From JAEUQQ01 sp963697285 (lineage in GTDB: Bacteria > Acidobacteriota > Vicinamibacteria > Vicinamibacterales > JAFNAJ01), in assembly GCA_963697285.1 (NCBI GenBank), contig CAVONI010000009.1, positions 354,239 to 418,238 on the forward strand: a stretch of DNA of 64,000 nt. Direction: 5' to 3'. Shown piece by piece: positions 16,855-25,600 of this stretch. The notes below the pieces were generated by a model. That model worked only from the letters and a program-made list of their open reading frames with translations, was not told where the DNA came from and made no database searches. The position numbers and the translations under genes are program-made. The stretch's first letter is position 1. Every line of letters begins with the position of its first letter.

Positions 16855-18783
16855 TCACCACGCGACGACGTAGCGTTCGCGTCGGGGATCGGCGCCACCG
16901 CGGAGTTGACGGGTCGCGGGATCGCGACCAGCCGCGACGATGCCGGTTGAGATGCCGTACGCGGGCCTGACGCGGAGGTCGTGCCCGCGCGCGCGGAGTT
17001 CCGCGAGGATGTCGGGCCCGATTGTCGCCTCGGCTTCGAGCACGCCCGGCTGTGCCCGGTGCTCGTCGAACGACGACTGGGGATGCAGCGAGTTCACGCG
17101 CGGCGCCTCGATGGCGGCCTGCAGCCCCATGCCGTAGTCGATCACGTTGAGCAGGACGAGCAGGATCTGCTGATCCTGGCTGTCTCCGCCTGGCGTGCCG
17201 ATGGCGAGGAATGGGGCACCGTCCTTCATCACGACCGTCGGCGTCAGCGTGGTCCGCGGGCGCTTGCCGCCCTGCAGCACGTTGGGGCTCTGCGGGTCGA
17301 GGCGGAACGCCTGCATGCGATTGCTCATCGGGACGCCGGTGTCGCCTGCGACGAACGCGCCGCCGAGCAACCATCCCGAACTCGGCGTGGCCGAGAAGAG
17401 GTTGCCCTGCGCGTCCACGACCTGGATGGACGTGGTGTCACCCGGCTCGGCCGGCGGGGTCGCGGGATCCACGACCCGCATGGCAAGCGGCGGCACCAGC
17501 AGTCCCGGCCTGGAGACGGCAGACGACGAGGTCGCGCGGTCGAACGCAGCGGGATCACCCGGGCGCTGCTCCTTGCTCGCGCGGGCCAGGTCGATCAACG
17601 TGCGGCGCGCCTCGGCGTACTGCTTCGACAGCAACCCGCGCATGGGCACGTCGACGAAATCCGGGTCGCCGTAGTAGCGATCGCGGTCGGCGTACGCGAG
17701 CTTGATCGACTCGGCGATGACGTGGACGGCGTCGGCCGACTGCGCGCCCATCGCCTTGAGGTCGAAACCTTCGAGCAGGTTGAGCGTCTGCAGCAGCACG
17801 GGGCTCTGGTTCCAGGGGCCGGCCTTGTACACGTCGTAGCCGCGATAGCGGGTCGTCTGCGGCGTCTCGATGCGGCCCTGGTACGACGAGAGGTCGGCCT
17901 CGCTCATCACGCCGCCCGCCTCACGGTTGGCAGCGGCGATGCGACGGCCGATGTCGCCCTTGTAGAACGCGTCGCGGCCGGCACGGATTCCGTCTGCACG
18001 CGAGGCGCCGGCGGCGAGTGCGGCGCGCTCGGCGGCGACAATCGCGCGAAGCGTCTTCGCGAGGTTCGGCTGCCGGAACATCTCGCCCGCCGGGGTGATG
18101 CGCCCGCCGGGGTAGTAGGTCGCCATCGTCGCCGCGTACGGCTCGCACGCGGCGCGCTCGCTCTCGAGGTAGCGGCGAAGGAACTCGTACATCGGGAAGC
18201 CGTCGGCGAGGGCGATGGCAGGTGCCATGACCTCGGCCAGCGACTTCGTGCCGTAGGTGGCGAGGGCGATCGACGCCGCGTCGACGACCGCGGGCACCGT
18301 CGCGCCCAGCGGACCGTTGCTGGGCGGCGCGACCTTGCCGGGGAACAGCGCCGGCGTGGCCGCCTTCGGGGCCGGCCCCTGGCCGTTGATGACGACGACC
18401 TTCTTGTCGCGGGCCGACGCGATGATGATCGGACTCTCGCCGCCGAGGCCGAAGTGCGAGATCTCGACCACGGCGGCGGCGAAGATCGACGCGACGCCGG
18501 CGTCGATGGCGTTGCCGCCCGCGTCGATCAGGCGAGCGCCCGCGTCGACGGTGAAGCTCCGCCCGGCCGCGACGACAGCATGAGACCCGGTGAACTCGGG
18601 CCGCAACGGCTGGGCGTCGAGCGTGATGAACGAAACGGCGGCGCACGCACACGCGCACGCCGCCGCGATGACTGGCCGTCGTCGCCTGGACGTGGCAGTT
18701 ACTTCTTGTCGGTGAAGACGCCGCAGCGCAGCATCCGCTTGCCAGCGTACGGATTCGCGATCAGGCCGTTTTTCTGTGCCCAC
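16855..18783 (-). CDS. ggt: Gamma-glutamyltransferase (periplasmic)
   Basis: About 640 residues of an N-terminal-nucleophile hydrolase that cleaves and transfers gamma-glutamyl groups, for example from glutathione. The autoprocessing threonine lies in PGDTTSIQVVDAQGNLFS. Other landmarks are GNAIDAGVAS, HFGLGGESP and SGWLLGGAFV. A hydrophobic segment near residues 38-56 resembles a signal peptide. The start is unclear: the only standard start codon before that segment is GTG 18783, which overlaps the upstream gene by 85 bp. The stop overlaps the region where the M16 gene starts. Confidence 0.9.
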   Translation of the reverse strand: MGTEKRPDRESVRWQADAALRRLHRQEVTATSRRRRPVIAAACACACAAVSFITLDAQPLRPEFTGSHAVVAAGRSFTVDAGARLIDAGGNAIDAGVASIFAAAVVEISHFGLGGESPIIIASARDKKVVVINGQGPAPKAATPALFPGKVAPPSNGPLGATVPAVVDAASIALATYGTKSLAEVMAPAIALADGFPMYEFLRRYLESERAACEPYAATMATYYPGGRITPAGEMFRQPNLAKTLRAIVAAERAALAAGASRADGIRAGRDAFYKGDIGRRIAAANREAGGVMSEADLSSYQGRIETPQTTRYRGYDVYKAGPWNQSPVLLQTLNLLEGFDLKAMGAQSADAVHVIAESIKLAYADRDRYYGDPDFVDVPMRGLLSKQYAEARRTLIDLARASKEQRPGDPAAFDRATSSSAVSRPGLLVPPLAMRVVDPATPPAEPGDTTSIQVVDAQGNLFSATPSSGWLLGGAFVAGDTGVPMSNRMQAFRLDPQSPNVLQGGKRPRTTLTPTVVMKDGAPFLAIGTPGGDSQDQQILLVLLNVIDYGMGLQAAIEAPRVNSLHPQSSFDEHRAQPGVLEAEATIGPDILAELRARGHDLRVRPAYGISTGIVAAGRDPATRQLRGGADPRRERYVVAW

Positions 18784-19196
18784 GACTTTTTCTCCATCGG
18801 GCAGTACGTGCGCCGCACGTCGGGCCCGAGATCGGTCTTCGTGGAATCCGCGTACGCTAACAGTGCCGTGGTCATGTTCCAGAAGGCGTCGCGCGCCGCA
18901 TCGATCGTGGTCGCGGCCTGCAGCGCCTTGGCTCCGGTCGCGATCGGTGCGCCCGCGTTCCCGAGCGCCGCGGCGCCGGCCGCGATCGCCGAGGCGTCTG
19001 CAGCCACGCCGTCGATCGTGTCGGCAGCGAGCTTCGTCTGGACGCGCAGGTAGGGGTCGATCACGCGGGCCATCGCGGCCGGTGGTGCGCCTTCCTGCAT
19101 CGCGGAATGCACGACCGTGATCGCCGGGGCCGCAGCCATCCGCGGCGCGGGCGCGGCGGTCACGAGCACGAGCATCGACAGCATCAGCATCTTCAC
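18699..19196 (-). CDS. Secreted DUF3347-domain protein, possible metal binding
   Basis: A 165-residue product with a signal peptide (MLMLSMLVLVTAAPAP). The C-terminal block CPMEKKSWAQKNG..IANPYAGKRMLRCG matches the DUF3347 pattern, which also occurs at the C terminus of CusB-like efflux adaptors and carries Cys and Met residues suited to copper. The GTG at 19196 is preceded by an AAGGAGAG ribosome site. Its 3' end overlaps the only usable ggt start. Confidence 0.72.
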   Translation of the reverse strand: MKMLMLSMLVLVTAAPAPRMAAAPAITVVHSAMQEGAPPAAMARVIDPYLRVQTKLAADTIDGVAADASAIAAGAAALGNAGAPIATGAKALQAATTIDAARDAFWNMTTALLAYADSTKTDLGPDVRRTYCPMEKKSWAQKNGLIANPYAGKRMLRCGVFTDKK

Positions 19197-19251
19197 AGGA
19201 TCTCTCCTTGCAGCATTAGCGGTGTGTTCGAGTTCAACGACGGGCTGCGCG

Positions 19252-20340
19252 CTACTGCACCTGCATGAGCGGGATCGTCTTCGGCCGCGAGTAACTGGCA
19301 ATCGAGATCTGCGCGGCCGCCTGCTCAGCGGCGCTGAAGAACGCGCGCGCGGGTGGTGATTCCGGCTCAGACACCACGATGGGGATCCCGGAGTCTCCAC
19401 CAACGCGGATCGGTTCGTAGAGGGGAATGCGTCCGAGGAACGGCGTTCCCATCTGCTCGGCGAATTTCTCGCCGCCACCTTTCCCGAAGATGTCGGCCTC
19501 GTGTCCGCACGAGCGGCACACGAAGTGGCTCATGTTCTCGATGACGCCGAGCACGGGCACCTTGAGCTTCTCGTACATCCGCAGCGCGCGGCGCGTGTCG
19601 GCGATCGAGACCGTTTGGGGCGTCGTGACGACGATGGCGCCCGAGACGGGGACGTTCTGCGACAGGCTCAGCGCGACGTCGCCCGTGCCGGGCGGCATGT
19701 CGATGATGAGGTAGTCGAGATCGGTCCAGCGCACGTCACGGAAGAACTGGTTGATCACGCCGTGCAGCATCGGGCCACGCCAGATCACGGGGGCGTCGTC
19801 GTTGGTCATGAATCCCATCGACACGACCTGCAGGCCGTACTTCTCGGCGGGGACGATCTTCTCCCCGTCGGTGCCCAGCTGTGTCGAGATCCCGAGCATG
19901 ATCGGGACGTTCGGGCCGTAGACGTCGCCGTCGATGATCCCGACGCGGCTGCCCCGCTGCGCGAGGGCGATGGCCAGGTTCACCGAGACGGTCGTCTTGC
20001 CGACCCCGCCCTTGCCCGCGCCGACGGCGATGACGTTCTTCACGCCGGGAATCGGCTGACGGCCGGTTTCGAATCCCGTGGCGACCCGGACGCTGGCGGT
20101 CATCTCGACCGCGATGTCGGTGACGCCCGGCAGTTGCGACACGGCCGCGCGCGCCTGGTCGCGCAGTTGATCCTTCACCGGGCAGGCCGGCGTGGTCAGC
20201 TGGATGGTGAACGACACACGCCCGCCATCGATGCGAACGTTCTTGACGAAGCCCAGCGCGACGATGTCCTTGTGGAGATCGGGATCGCGAACGACCCTCA
20301 ACGCGTCGAGCACAGCAGATTCAGTCAGTGATTGGCTCAT
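19252..20340 (-). CDS. apbC: Mrp/ApbC-family P-loop ATPase, Fe-S cluster carrier
   Basis: A 362-residue cytoplasmic protein. The N-terminal DUF59/MIP18-like domain (VLDALRVVRDPDLHKDIVALG..CPVKDQL) is followed by a P-loop ATPase with the deviant Walker A GAGKGGVGKTTVSVNLA. The scaffold motif CRSCGH (Cys-x-x-Cys) follows ENMSHFV and is the expected Fe-S site. Family members transfer Fe-S clusters to apoproteins. The ATG at 20340 starts the DUF59 domain; upstream open frame is non-coding spacer with palindromes. Confidence 0.93.
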   Translation of the reverse strand: MSQSLTESAVLDALRVVRDPDLHKDIVALGFVKNVRIDGGRVSFTIQLTTPACPVKDQLRDQARAAVSQLPGVTDIAVEMTASVRVATGFETGRQPIPGVKNVIAVGAGKGGVGKTTVSVNLAIALAQRGSRVGIIDGDVYGPNVPIMLGISTQLGTDGEKIVPAEKYGLQVVSMGFMTNDDAPVIWRGPMLHGVINQFFRDVRWTDLDYLIIDMPPGTGDVALSLSQNVPVSGAIVVTTPQTVSIADTRRALRMYEKLKVPVLGVIENMSHFVCRSCGHEADIFGKGGGEKFAEQMGTPFLGRIPLYEPIRVGGDSGIPIVVSEPESPPARAFFSAAEQAAAQISIASYSRPKTIPLMQVQ

Positions 20341-20419
20341 GGCACCCATCGGTAGCTTACCGGTCCCCCGCATCACGAGCAAGGCGCCTCCCACCGTTTC
20401 CCTCCCCGCCACCCCCCGT

Positions 20420-20440
20420 AATTGGGGTCTGACCCCAATT
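20420..20440. repeat. 21-bp perfect palindrome with GGGGTCTGACCCC core, copy 1
   Basis: A 10-bp arm AATTGGGGTC, one central T, and the exact complementary arm. It lies in the 214-bp gap upstream of the Mrp gene and is repeated 46 bp further on. The core resembles the terminal repeats of the 43-bp family elsewhere in the window. Confidence 0.9.
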
Positions 20441-20486
20441 CGGCGCTGCAGGCGCACGATCGCCCGCCAATCGACGGAACCGGTCG

Positions 20487-20507
20487 AATTGGGGTCTGAC
20501 CCCAATT
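20487..20507. repeat. 21-bp perfect palindrome with GGGGTCTGACCCC core, copy 2
   Basis: An exact second copy of the palindrome at 20420-20440. The 46-bp spacer between them has no recognisable gene. Paired palindromes like this are typical of REP/BIME mosaics. An operator or bidirectional terminator is the alternative. Confidence 0.9.
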
Positions 20508-20554
20508 GGCTGGCAGGCTGGGGCGAGGGGGCGGAGTTGGAAACGGGGGTTGTC

Positions 20555-20929
20555 TCAGGGGCCGACTTGCCTGTCGGCGAGGTCGCCGATGACGGGGAGT
20601 TTCCACCATCGGCCGCGGAACGCCTGCAACATCAGAACGCCCCACAGCAGCACCGACGCCGGCCACAGGACGAACACCGCGAACACCTGGCCGATGAGGG
20701 GCACGGCGCTGACGACGGCGGTCAGCACGGCGATGCCGATGAAGGTCAGCGTCGACTGCATCGCGTGGAACCGCACGAACCGGCTGTTCTTCTCGAGTTC
20801 CAACAGCGCGATCCCCGTCACGAACACACCCGCGTAGGCCAGGACGGCAACGAGGTTGGCGCTGAGCCCGAGGCTCGAGCGCGGCAGGGCCGCTGGGCCA
20901 CTCGGGGGAACGGGGGGCGGCGTCGCCAT
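20555..20929 (-). CDS. DUF4870-type small membrane protein
   Basis: A 124-residue protein with a proline-rich N terminus and about three membrane helices. The blocks VAVLAYAGVFVTGIALLELEKNS, FVRFHAMQSTL and PVIGDLADRQV match the DUF4870/Tic20-like pattern (a HA-Q motif after the first helix). The function is unknown. It heads a group of small genes at 20.5-22.4 kb. Confidence 0.75.
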   Translation of the reverse strand: MATPPPVPPSGPAALPRSSLGLSANLVAVLAYAGVFVTGIALLELEKNSRFVRFHAMQSTLTFIGIAVLTAVVSAVPLIGQVFAVFVLWPASVLLWGVLMLQAFRGRWWKLPVIGDLADRQVGP

Positions 20930-20988
20930 CGGAAGAGTCTCCGGGTGTGGGACAGTGACCCGCCGACTGGTTCGTCGGGCGGTCCGCG

Positions 20989-21414
20989 TCAGCGATGCCG
21001 GAACGGTGGCCGCACGTCAGGATGGAGCAAGACCCAGAACGCGTAGAGGCTCAGCACCGTCCCGAAAGGAACCAGAAACAGGTCGAGCACCGCCACCGCG
21101 AGCGCGGTCAGCCTTGCCCACCCCTCGTGTCGCCGGAGTCCGCGGGCGGCGAGGTACCGCGCACCCGCCCACAGCGCGAGCCCCAGTGCGGTCGCGAAGA
21201 ACAGCGAGGCGGTCACCGCGCTCGCGAATCGTGTCGGCTCGTCGGCGGCGCGCCACGCAATCGAGACGGCGCCGAAGCCGAACAGCAGGCTGATGACCAC
21301 GACGACGCCCGTCAGCGCGCTGGCGGTCACGAGCAGCAGTGAGAGCACGTCCAGGTGTCGTTGCATGGTCACCGCCCGATCGAGCGGCGGCTCGCCCGGC
21401 AGCGAGGTGCTCAC
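20989..21414 (-). CDS. Integral membrane protein, unknown function
   Basis: About 141 residues with three to four membrane helices (HLDVLSLLLVTASALTGVVV, ASLFFATALGLALWAG and LTALAVAVLDLFLVPFGTV). It starts with a GTG overlapping the stop of the zinc-domain gene upstream (GTGA), so the two should be translated together. I do not recognise the family, though the C-terminal pattern FGTVLSLYAFWVLLHP recurs in small bacterial membrane proteins. Confidence 0.7.
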   Translation of the reverse strand: MSTSLPGEPPLDRAVTMQRHLDVLSLLLVTASALTGVVVVISLLFGFGAVSIAWRAADEPTRFASAVTASLFFATALGLALWAGARYLAARGLRRHEGWARLTALAVAVLDLFLVPFGTVLSLYAFWVLLHPDVRPPFRHR

Positions 21415-21875
21415 CGGATGGCGACGCGCAGGTGCACGAGCGTCGCGGGAGCGTGTTGGCCTGCCACTTCGAACGCCATCCACATGCCATGTCGTACGCC
21501 TGGGGGCACGTGCACGTCAAGGCGCCGCCAGGCGATCCCGTGTCCGACTCCGGCGCAGTGGCCGCAGGCCTCGTCCCAGATCTCGCCGCGGCCGGCACAA
21601 CGCGCGCAGACGCGCCACAGTGGCACCTCGACCGGCACACTCCCGCCCCGCCGCGCCTGCTCGGCCGTCATCGTCACGTCGGCGGTCAACCGCTCGACCG
21701 CGTCGCCCGACGTGCCAAGGAACGAGTCGCGCATGCGCGCCACAATACGGTCGAGCGAAGGAAAATCGATCGCGATCTCGTCAGACGGCCACGAGGTGGT
21801 CGGGTCTGCGTCCACCAGCGACACCGGAGCGACGTTCGGGAGTGGCGTGTCTGACCACATGGGAACCCGTACCAT
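21411..21875 (-). CDS. DnaJ-like zinc-finger/substrate-binding fragment without a J domain
   Basis: About 154 residues. The central block starts like DnaJ C-terminal domain I (LTADVTMTAEQARRGGSVPV). It carries two CxxCxGxG half-sites (CARCAGRG and CGHCAGVGHG), enough for one zinc instead of DnaJ's two. The DnaJ-like strand DVHVPPGVRHGMWMAFEVAG follows. There is no J domain (no HPD) and no dimerisation tail, and the N-terminal 50 residues are not recognised. ATG 21875 is preferred to the TTG at 21899. It is translationally coupled to the membrane protein downstream. Confidence 0.65.
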   Translation of the reverse strand: MVRVPMWSDTPLPNVAPVSLVDADPTTSWPSDEIAIDFPSLDRIVARMRDSFLGTSGDAVERLTADVTMTAEQARRGGSVPVEVPLWRVCARCAGRGEIWDEACGHCAGVGHGIAWRRLDVHVPPGVRHGMWMAFEVAGQHAPATLVHLRVAIR

Positions 21876-21928
21876 AGGAATGGGTCCGCGACTTGTCAAG
21901 GCAGTCGGCGCGTGGTATTCACGCGGCC

Positions 21929-22108
21929 ATGGCCGAAACGAGGCGCGAGTGCCCCATGTGTGGCGAATCGATGCGCCGTGTCGATCACGAGCGCGTCACG
22001 ACGATCCCCGGGTTTTCTGAAGTCAAGAGGCTGATCGAGCGGGAGTGGGTCTGTCCCGAGTGCGACTACTACGAAGAGGCCGAAGACGACGCGCCGCCCC
22101 CGGCGTGA
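21929..22108 (+). CDS. Small zinc-ribbon protein
   Basis: A 59-residue product with two CPxC pairs (CPMCGESM and CPECDYYEE) spaced about 30 residues apart, a typical zinc ribbon, followed by an acidic tail. The ATG at 21929 begins just before the first Cys pair. It is divergent from the DnaJ-like gene, and its 3' end overlaps the convergent gene by 40 bp. The function is unknown. Confidence 0.65.
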   Translation: MAETRRECPMCGESMRRVDHERVTTIPGFSEVKRLIEREWVCPECDYYEEAEDDAPPPA

Positions 22109-22359
22109 GCGGAGGGCTCCTCGTCTTCGCCCTCGTCATCGACCAGCACCTGCGCGTCGCCAAGCTCGAGCACCTGGCCGACGAAATGGCTGGGGCGCGG
22201 GCAGTAGGCGCCCTTGGCTTCGACTGACACCAGCGTGACGTCGAACTGCAGGGCGTAATACGCCGCCGTGACGCATCCGCACGCCAGTCCCGCCAGCGAC
22301 TCGAACTCGAAGACCGGTGTCGGTCTGGCGCGGTGCACGACGGTTGGTCGGATTTCCAC
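22069..22359 (-). CDS. Small hypothetical protein with Cys-rich centre
   Basis: About 96 residues from a GTG at 22359 preceded by GGGGAGCC. The central part FEFESLAGLACGCVTAAYYAL and a Cys in EAKGAYCPRPSHF are followed by an acidic, alanine/serine-rich tail. The longer upstream open frame is Arg/Ser-rich and looks non-coding. Convergent with and overlapping the zinc-ribbon gene. No family recognised. Confidence 0.45.
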   Translation of the reverse strand: MEIRPTVVHRARPTPVFEFESLAGLACGCVTAAYYALQFDVTLVSVEAKGAYCPRPSHFVGQVLELGDAQVLVDDEGEDEEPSAHAGGGASSSASS

Positions 22360-22661
22360 GGTGGCTCCCCTTCTCGTCTTTCCGCGGATCACTGCAAAGC
22401 AGACGCCAGAAATCTCCCGCAACCAATACGACCCCCGACGACTCCCGGATCGCTCGATCAATCGGCAACTGGCCTCGGATCGTGACACCTCGACCGCGTC
22501 CCTGCCCGAGGCGACACCGCGGCGCCGTGAAGAAACTGCCAGAGGTGTCACGGGTGCGACACGCGACGGCCTTGCTGGCGGATTGCACGACGGTGTGCCT
22601 GGATGAGACTTGTCGCCGGCCGGCGCCCATGACGCCATCGCGACGACGCTGGGCTTCGCCG
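22360..22661. other. Intergenic region without a recognisable gene
   Basis: About 300 bp between the small gene at 22069-22359 and the AddA stop codon. No convincing coding frame, tRNA or strong terminator was found. Promoter signals for the 96-residue protein would lie in its left part. Confidence 0.5.
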
Positions 22662-25600
22662 TCAGTCCGCCTGCGAGGGGGTCACATCGTCCTCTGCCAC
22701 TCTCTTCGAGTTCTGACCCCTCGCCTGGGGGCCAGAGGTCGAAAGAAGTGAATCAGGCGCCGCGAGCTGACGTGATGCTGGACCAGCCGGGCCGACGAGG
22801 ACGCCGCGCACGTCGCTCCCAGGGAACATGGCGGTCGCGGCGCGCACGTACATGTCGACCTGCGCTTCGTGCCACGCCGCGGGCGCGCCGGTCTTGATTT
22901 CGACGACGGTGACGCGCGCGCCATCCACCACCAGTGCGTCGATGGCTCCGCGCACCACGGTCACCACGCCCGCCTCCCCATCCTCGACTTTCATCGAAAA
23001 CGGGACCTCGTGATGGACCGTTCCGGATGCCAGCACCTCCGCGAGCACGCCGTCCGCTCGCAGTTGCCCGACGATGGCGACCGCCTCACGCGCGATCTGC
23101 GTGGAGTCCGCACCTTCGTGACCCTCGATTGCGAGCAAGCGCCTGGCTTCGAGCAGCATGGACGCCGTCTCTGCGGCCGCCGGCATGGCGAACAACCTGT
23201 GGACGAGACGTCCCGTGAGCACGAATCGCGGATCGACGACTCCGTGCGTGATGGCGCTCGCGGGATTGGGCGGCGCCACCCACTCGCGCACTCCCACGTG
23301 CCGCACGCGCGGTGGCGCGAGGAGGGGGCCGACCAGCAGGCGCGGTGCCGCCACTGATGCCGGCGACGGCGCGAGCACGACGCTCCCTGGCGCCGCAGGG
23401 GCGCGGCACGCGCGAAACAGGTGTGCCCCACCGGAGCGGCCCATCCACTGCATGGCCGTCGCCGACGCGTCGAGGTGTTCGATCGCCGCCACCAGCGAGT
23501 CGGGCAGCACCTGGGCGAGGCTGCCGGGGTTCCTCGGGACCCGGCCATCGGCGTCACGCTGCGTCGCGAGGTACAGCATGTCTCGCGCGCGCGTGGCCGC
23601 CACGTAGAGCAGCCGCTTCGTCTCTTCGCCTTCACGCTCGCGCTCGTCGCGATCGGCCTCGAAGCGGAAGGCGCCGACCGACACCGCCGGGGTTCCGTGC
23701 CCGGCATCGGCGATGACGCGGAACGGCGGCGACATCGAGCCCGTGCCGCGCGCGAGATTCCCGAGGATCACGACCGGAAACTCGAGCCCCTTGGCCGCGT
23801 GCACCGTCATCAGGCTCACCGCGTGGATGGCGTCGATCACCGCGTTCGACTCGTCGCCCGCCGAGAGGCGATCCAGGTGCGTGGCGATTCGACCAATGGT
23901 TGCGTACCCGGCATTCTGGATGCGCCTGATCAACGCCCGGAACTTCTTCACGTTCTCCCGCGCCTGGACGACGCGCGCGCCGCGCAGTTCGTACACGTAG
24001 GCGGTGTCGCCGATGACGCGGTCGAGGACGTCGGACGGCACGCACTGGTCGACAAGCGACAGCCACGTCGTGAACGCCGCGCGAAGCCGTCGGAGCGCCG
24101 CGCGATCGTCGGGAGACAGGGCCGCCGCGACTTCGTCGTCGGCGCCTGTCGTGAGCACGTCGCCGAGCACGTCGCGCAGCGCCAGCAGGCCGGCGTCAGA
24201 CACGCGCGATATCCTCGCCCGCAGCAGCGCGGCCACGCGCACCGGATCGTGCGGCGCTGCCAGCGCCCGCAGCACCGCGACCAGGTCCTGGATCTCGTCG
24301 GATTCGAAGAAGCCGAGGCCCTTGTAGACATACGTCGGGATGCCGCGCGCCTCGAGGGCACGCTCGAACTCCCGGTGCGAGTCGCGCGACCTGAAGAGGA
24401 TCGCGATGTCACCCACCTCGATGGCGCGCGGCACGCCCGTGTCGCGATCCCTGACGGTCGCTCGCGACGCAATCAGGCGGACGACCTCGTCGGCAACGGC
24501 CTGCGCCATCGCTGCGGCCGACGTCTCGACCACGAGCCCCAGGGCGGGTTCACGCAGCGACGGCATGGGCAGCCCGTCGAGGATCGGGAACCGGTCCTGC
24601 TCGTCGTACCGGAACGCGTCGCTGCGACCCGCGGTCTTCTCGACTTCCTCGAACAGGTCGTTGAGGAACGCGAGCAGTTCCGGGCGCGACCTGAAGCTGG
24701 TCGAGATCGCGCGCGTCGATCGCTGCCCGGGACGCAGGGCCGAGATGTACCGTCCCGCCTCGCTGAGGATCGACACGTCGGCATCACGAAAGCGGTAGAT
24801 CGACTGCTTGCGATCGCCGACGACGAAGATCGTCGGGGCAAGCGCGCCCTCCGACGCGGCGCCCTCGCCGGCGCGCCACGACTCGATCAGCAGCGCCACG
24901 AGCCGCCACTGCAGGTGGCTGGTGTCCTGGAACTCGTCGACGAGCAGGTGCTGGTAGCGCGACTCGAGCCTGAAGCGGCTGCGCGAGAACTCGTCCATCC
25001 GCTCGAGCATCTCGACGGCACGACGCAATCCCTCGCTGAAGTCGAGCACGTCGAGTTCCTCGAGCGACTGCAGGTAGAAGCGCTCGGCGATCCCGAACAG
25101 GCGCTGAACGCCACGTGCCAGCACGACGTTCATCTCGCGCGACAGCCGTTCGCTCTCGGCGGAGATCCGTGTCGCGATGGTCGCGAAGGCGGCGAGGTGA
25201 CGCGCGCGGGCGTCGGTGCCGGGGTAATCGCTCGCCCGGTAACCGTGCGGCTGCCGTCGTGGCTGACCGTCAGTCTTCAGCACGTAGGCCTGCAGTCGCG
25301 ACACAGCCGCGCGGAGGCGCACGACATCGTGCTCGCCACCGCGAAGCGCCTCGAGTTCGCGCGCGAGCACGCGGAAACGGGGTGACGCCAGCGGACCGGT
25401 CGAGAGGAAGCGGGCCATGGCCCCATCCGTCGCGTCGAGGACGGCGAACATCCGCCGCGCGGCGTCGCGCAGCACGTCGTCGGCCTGGCGCGCCGCCGGC
25501 GCGCCGCGCAGGAAGGCCGCCAGCGCTGCCGGCGCCACCAGCCGACGCGCCAGGAGGTGCATGAGGCCAGTGCGCAACTGCATCGGCGAGAGATGGGCGA

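Noticed and set aside
15542..17374. A 610-residue form of the catalytic M16 peptidase
   Set aside because: The first 170 residues are Arg/Pro-rich and overlap ggt; the family start is at NPYMQIAFEKRT.
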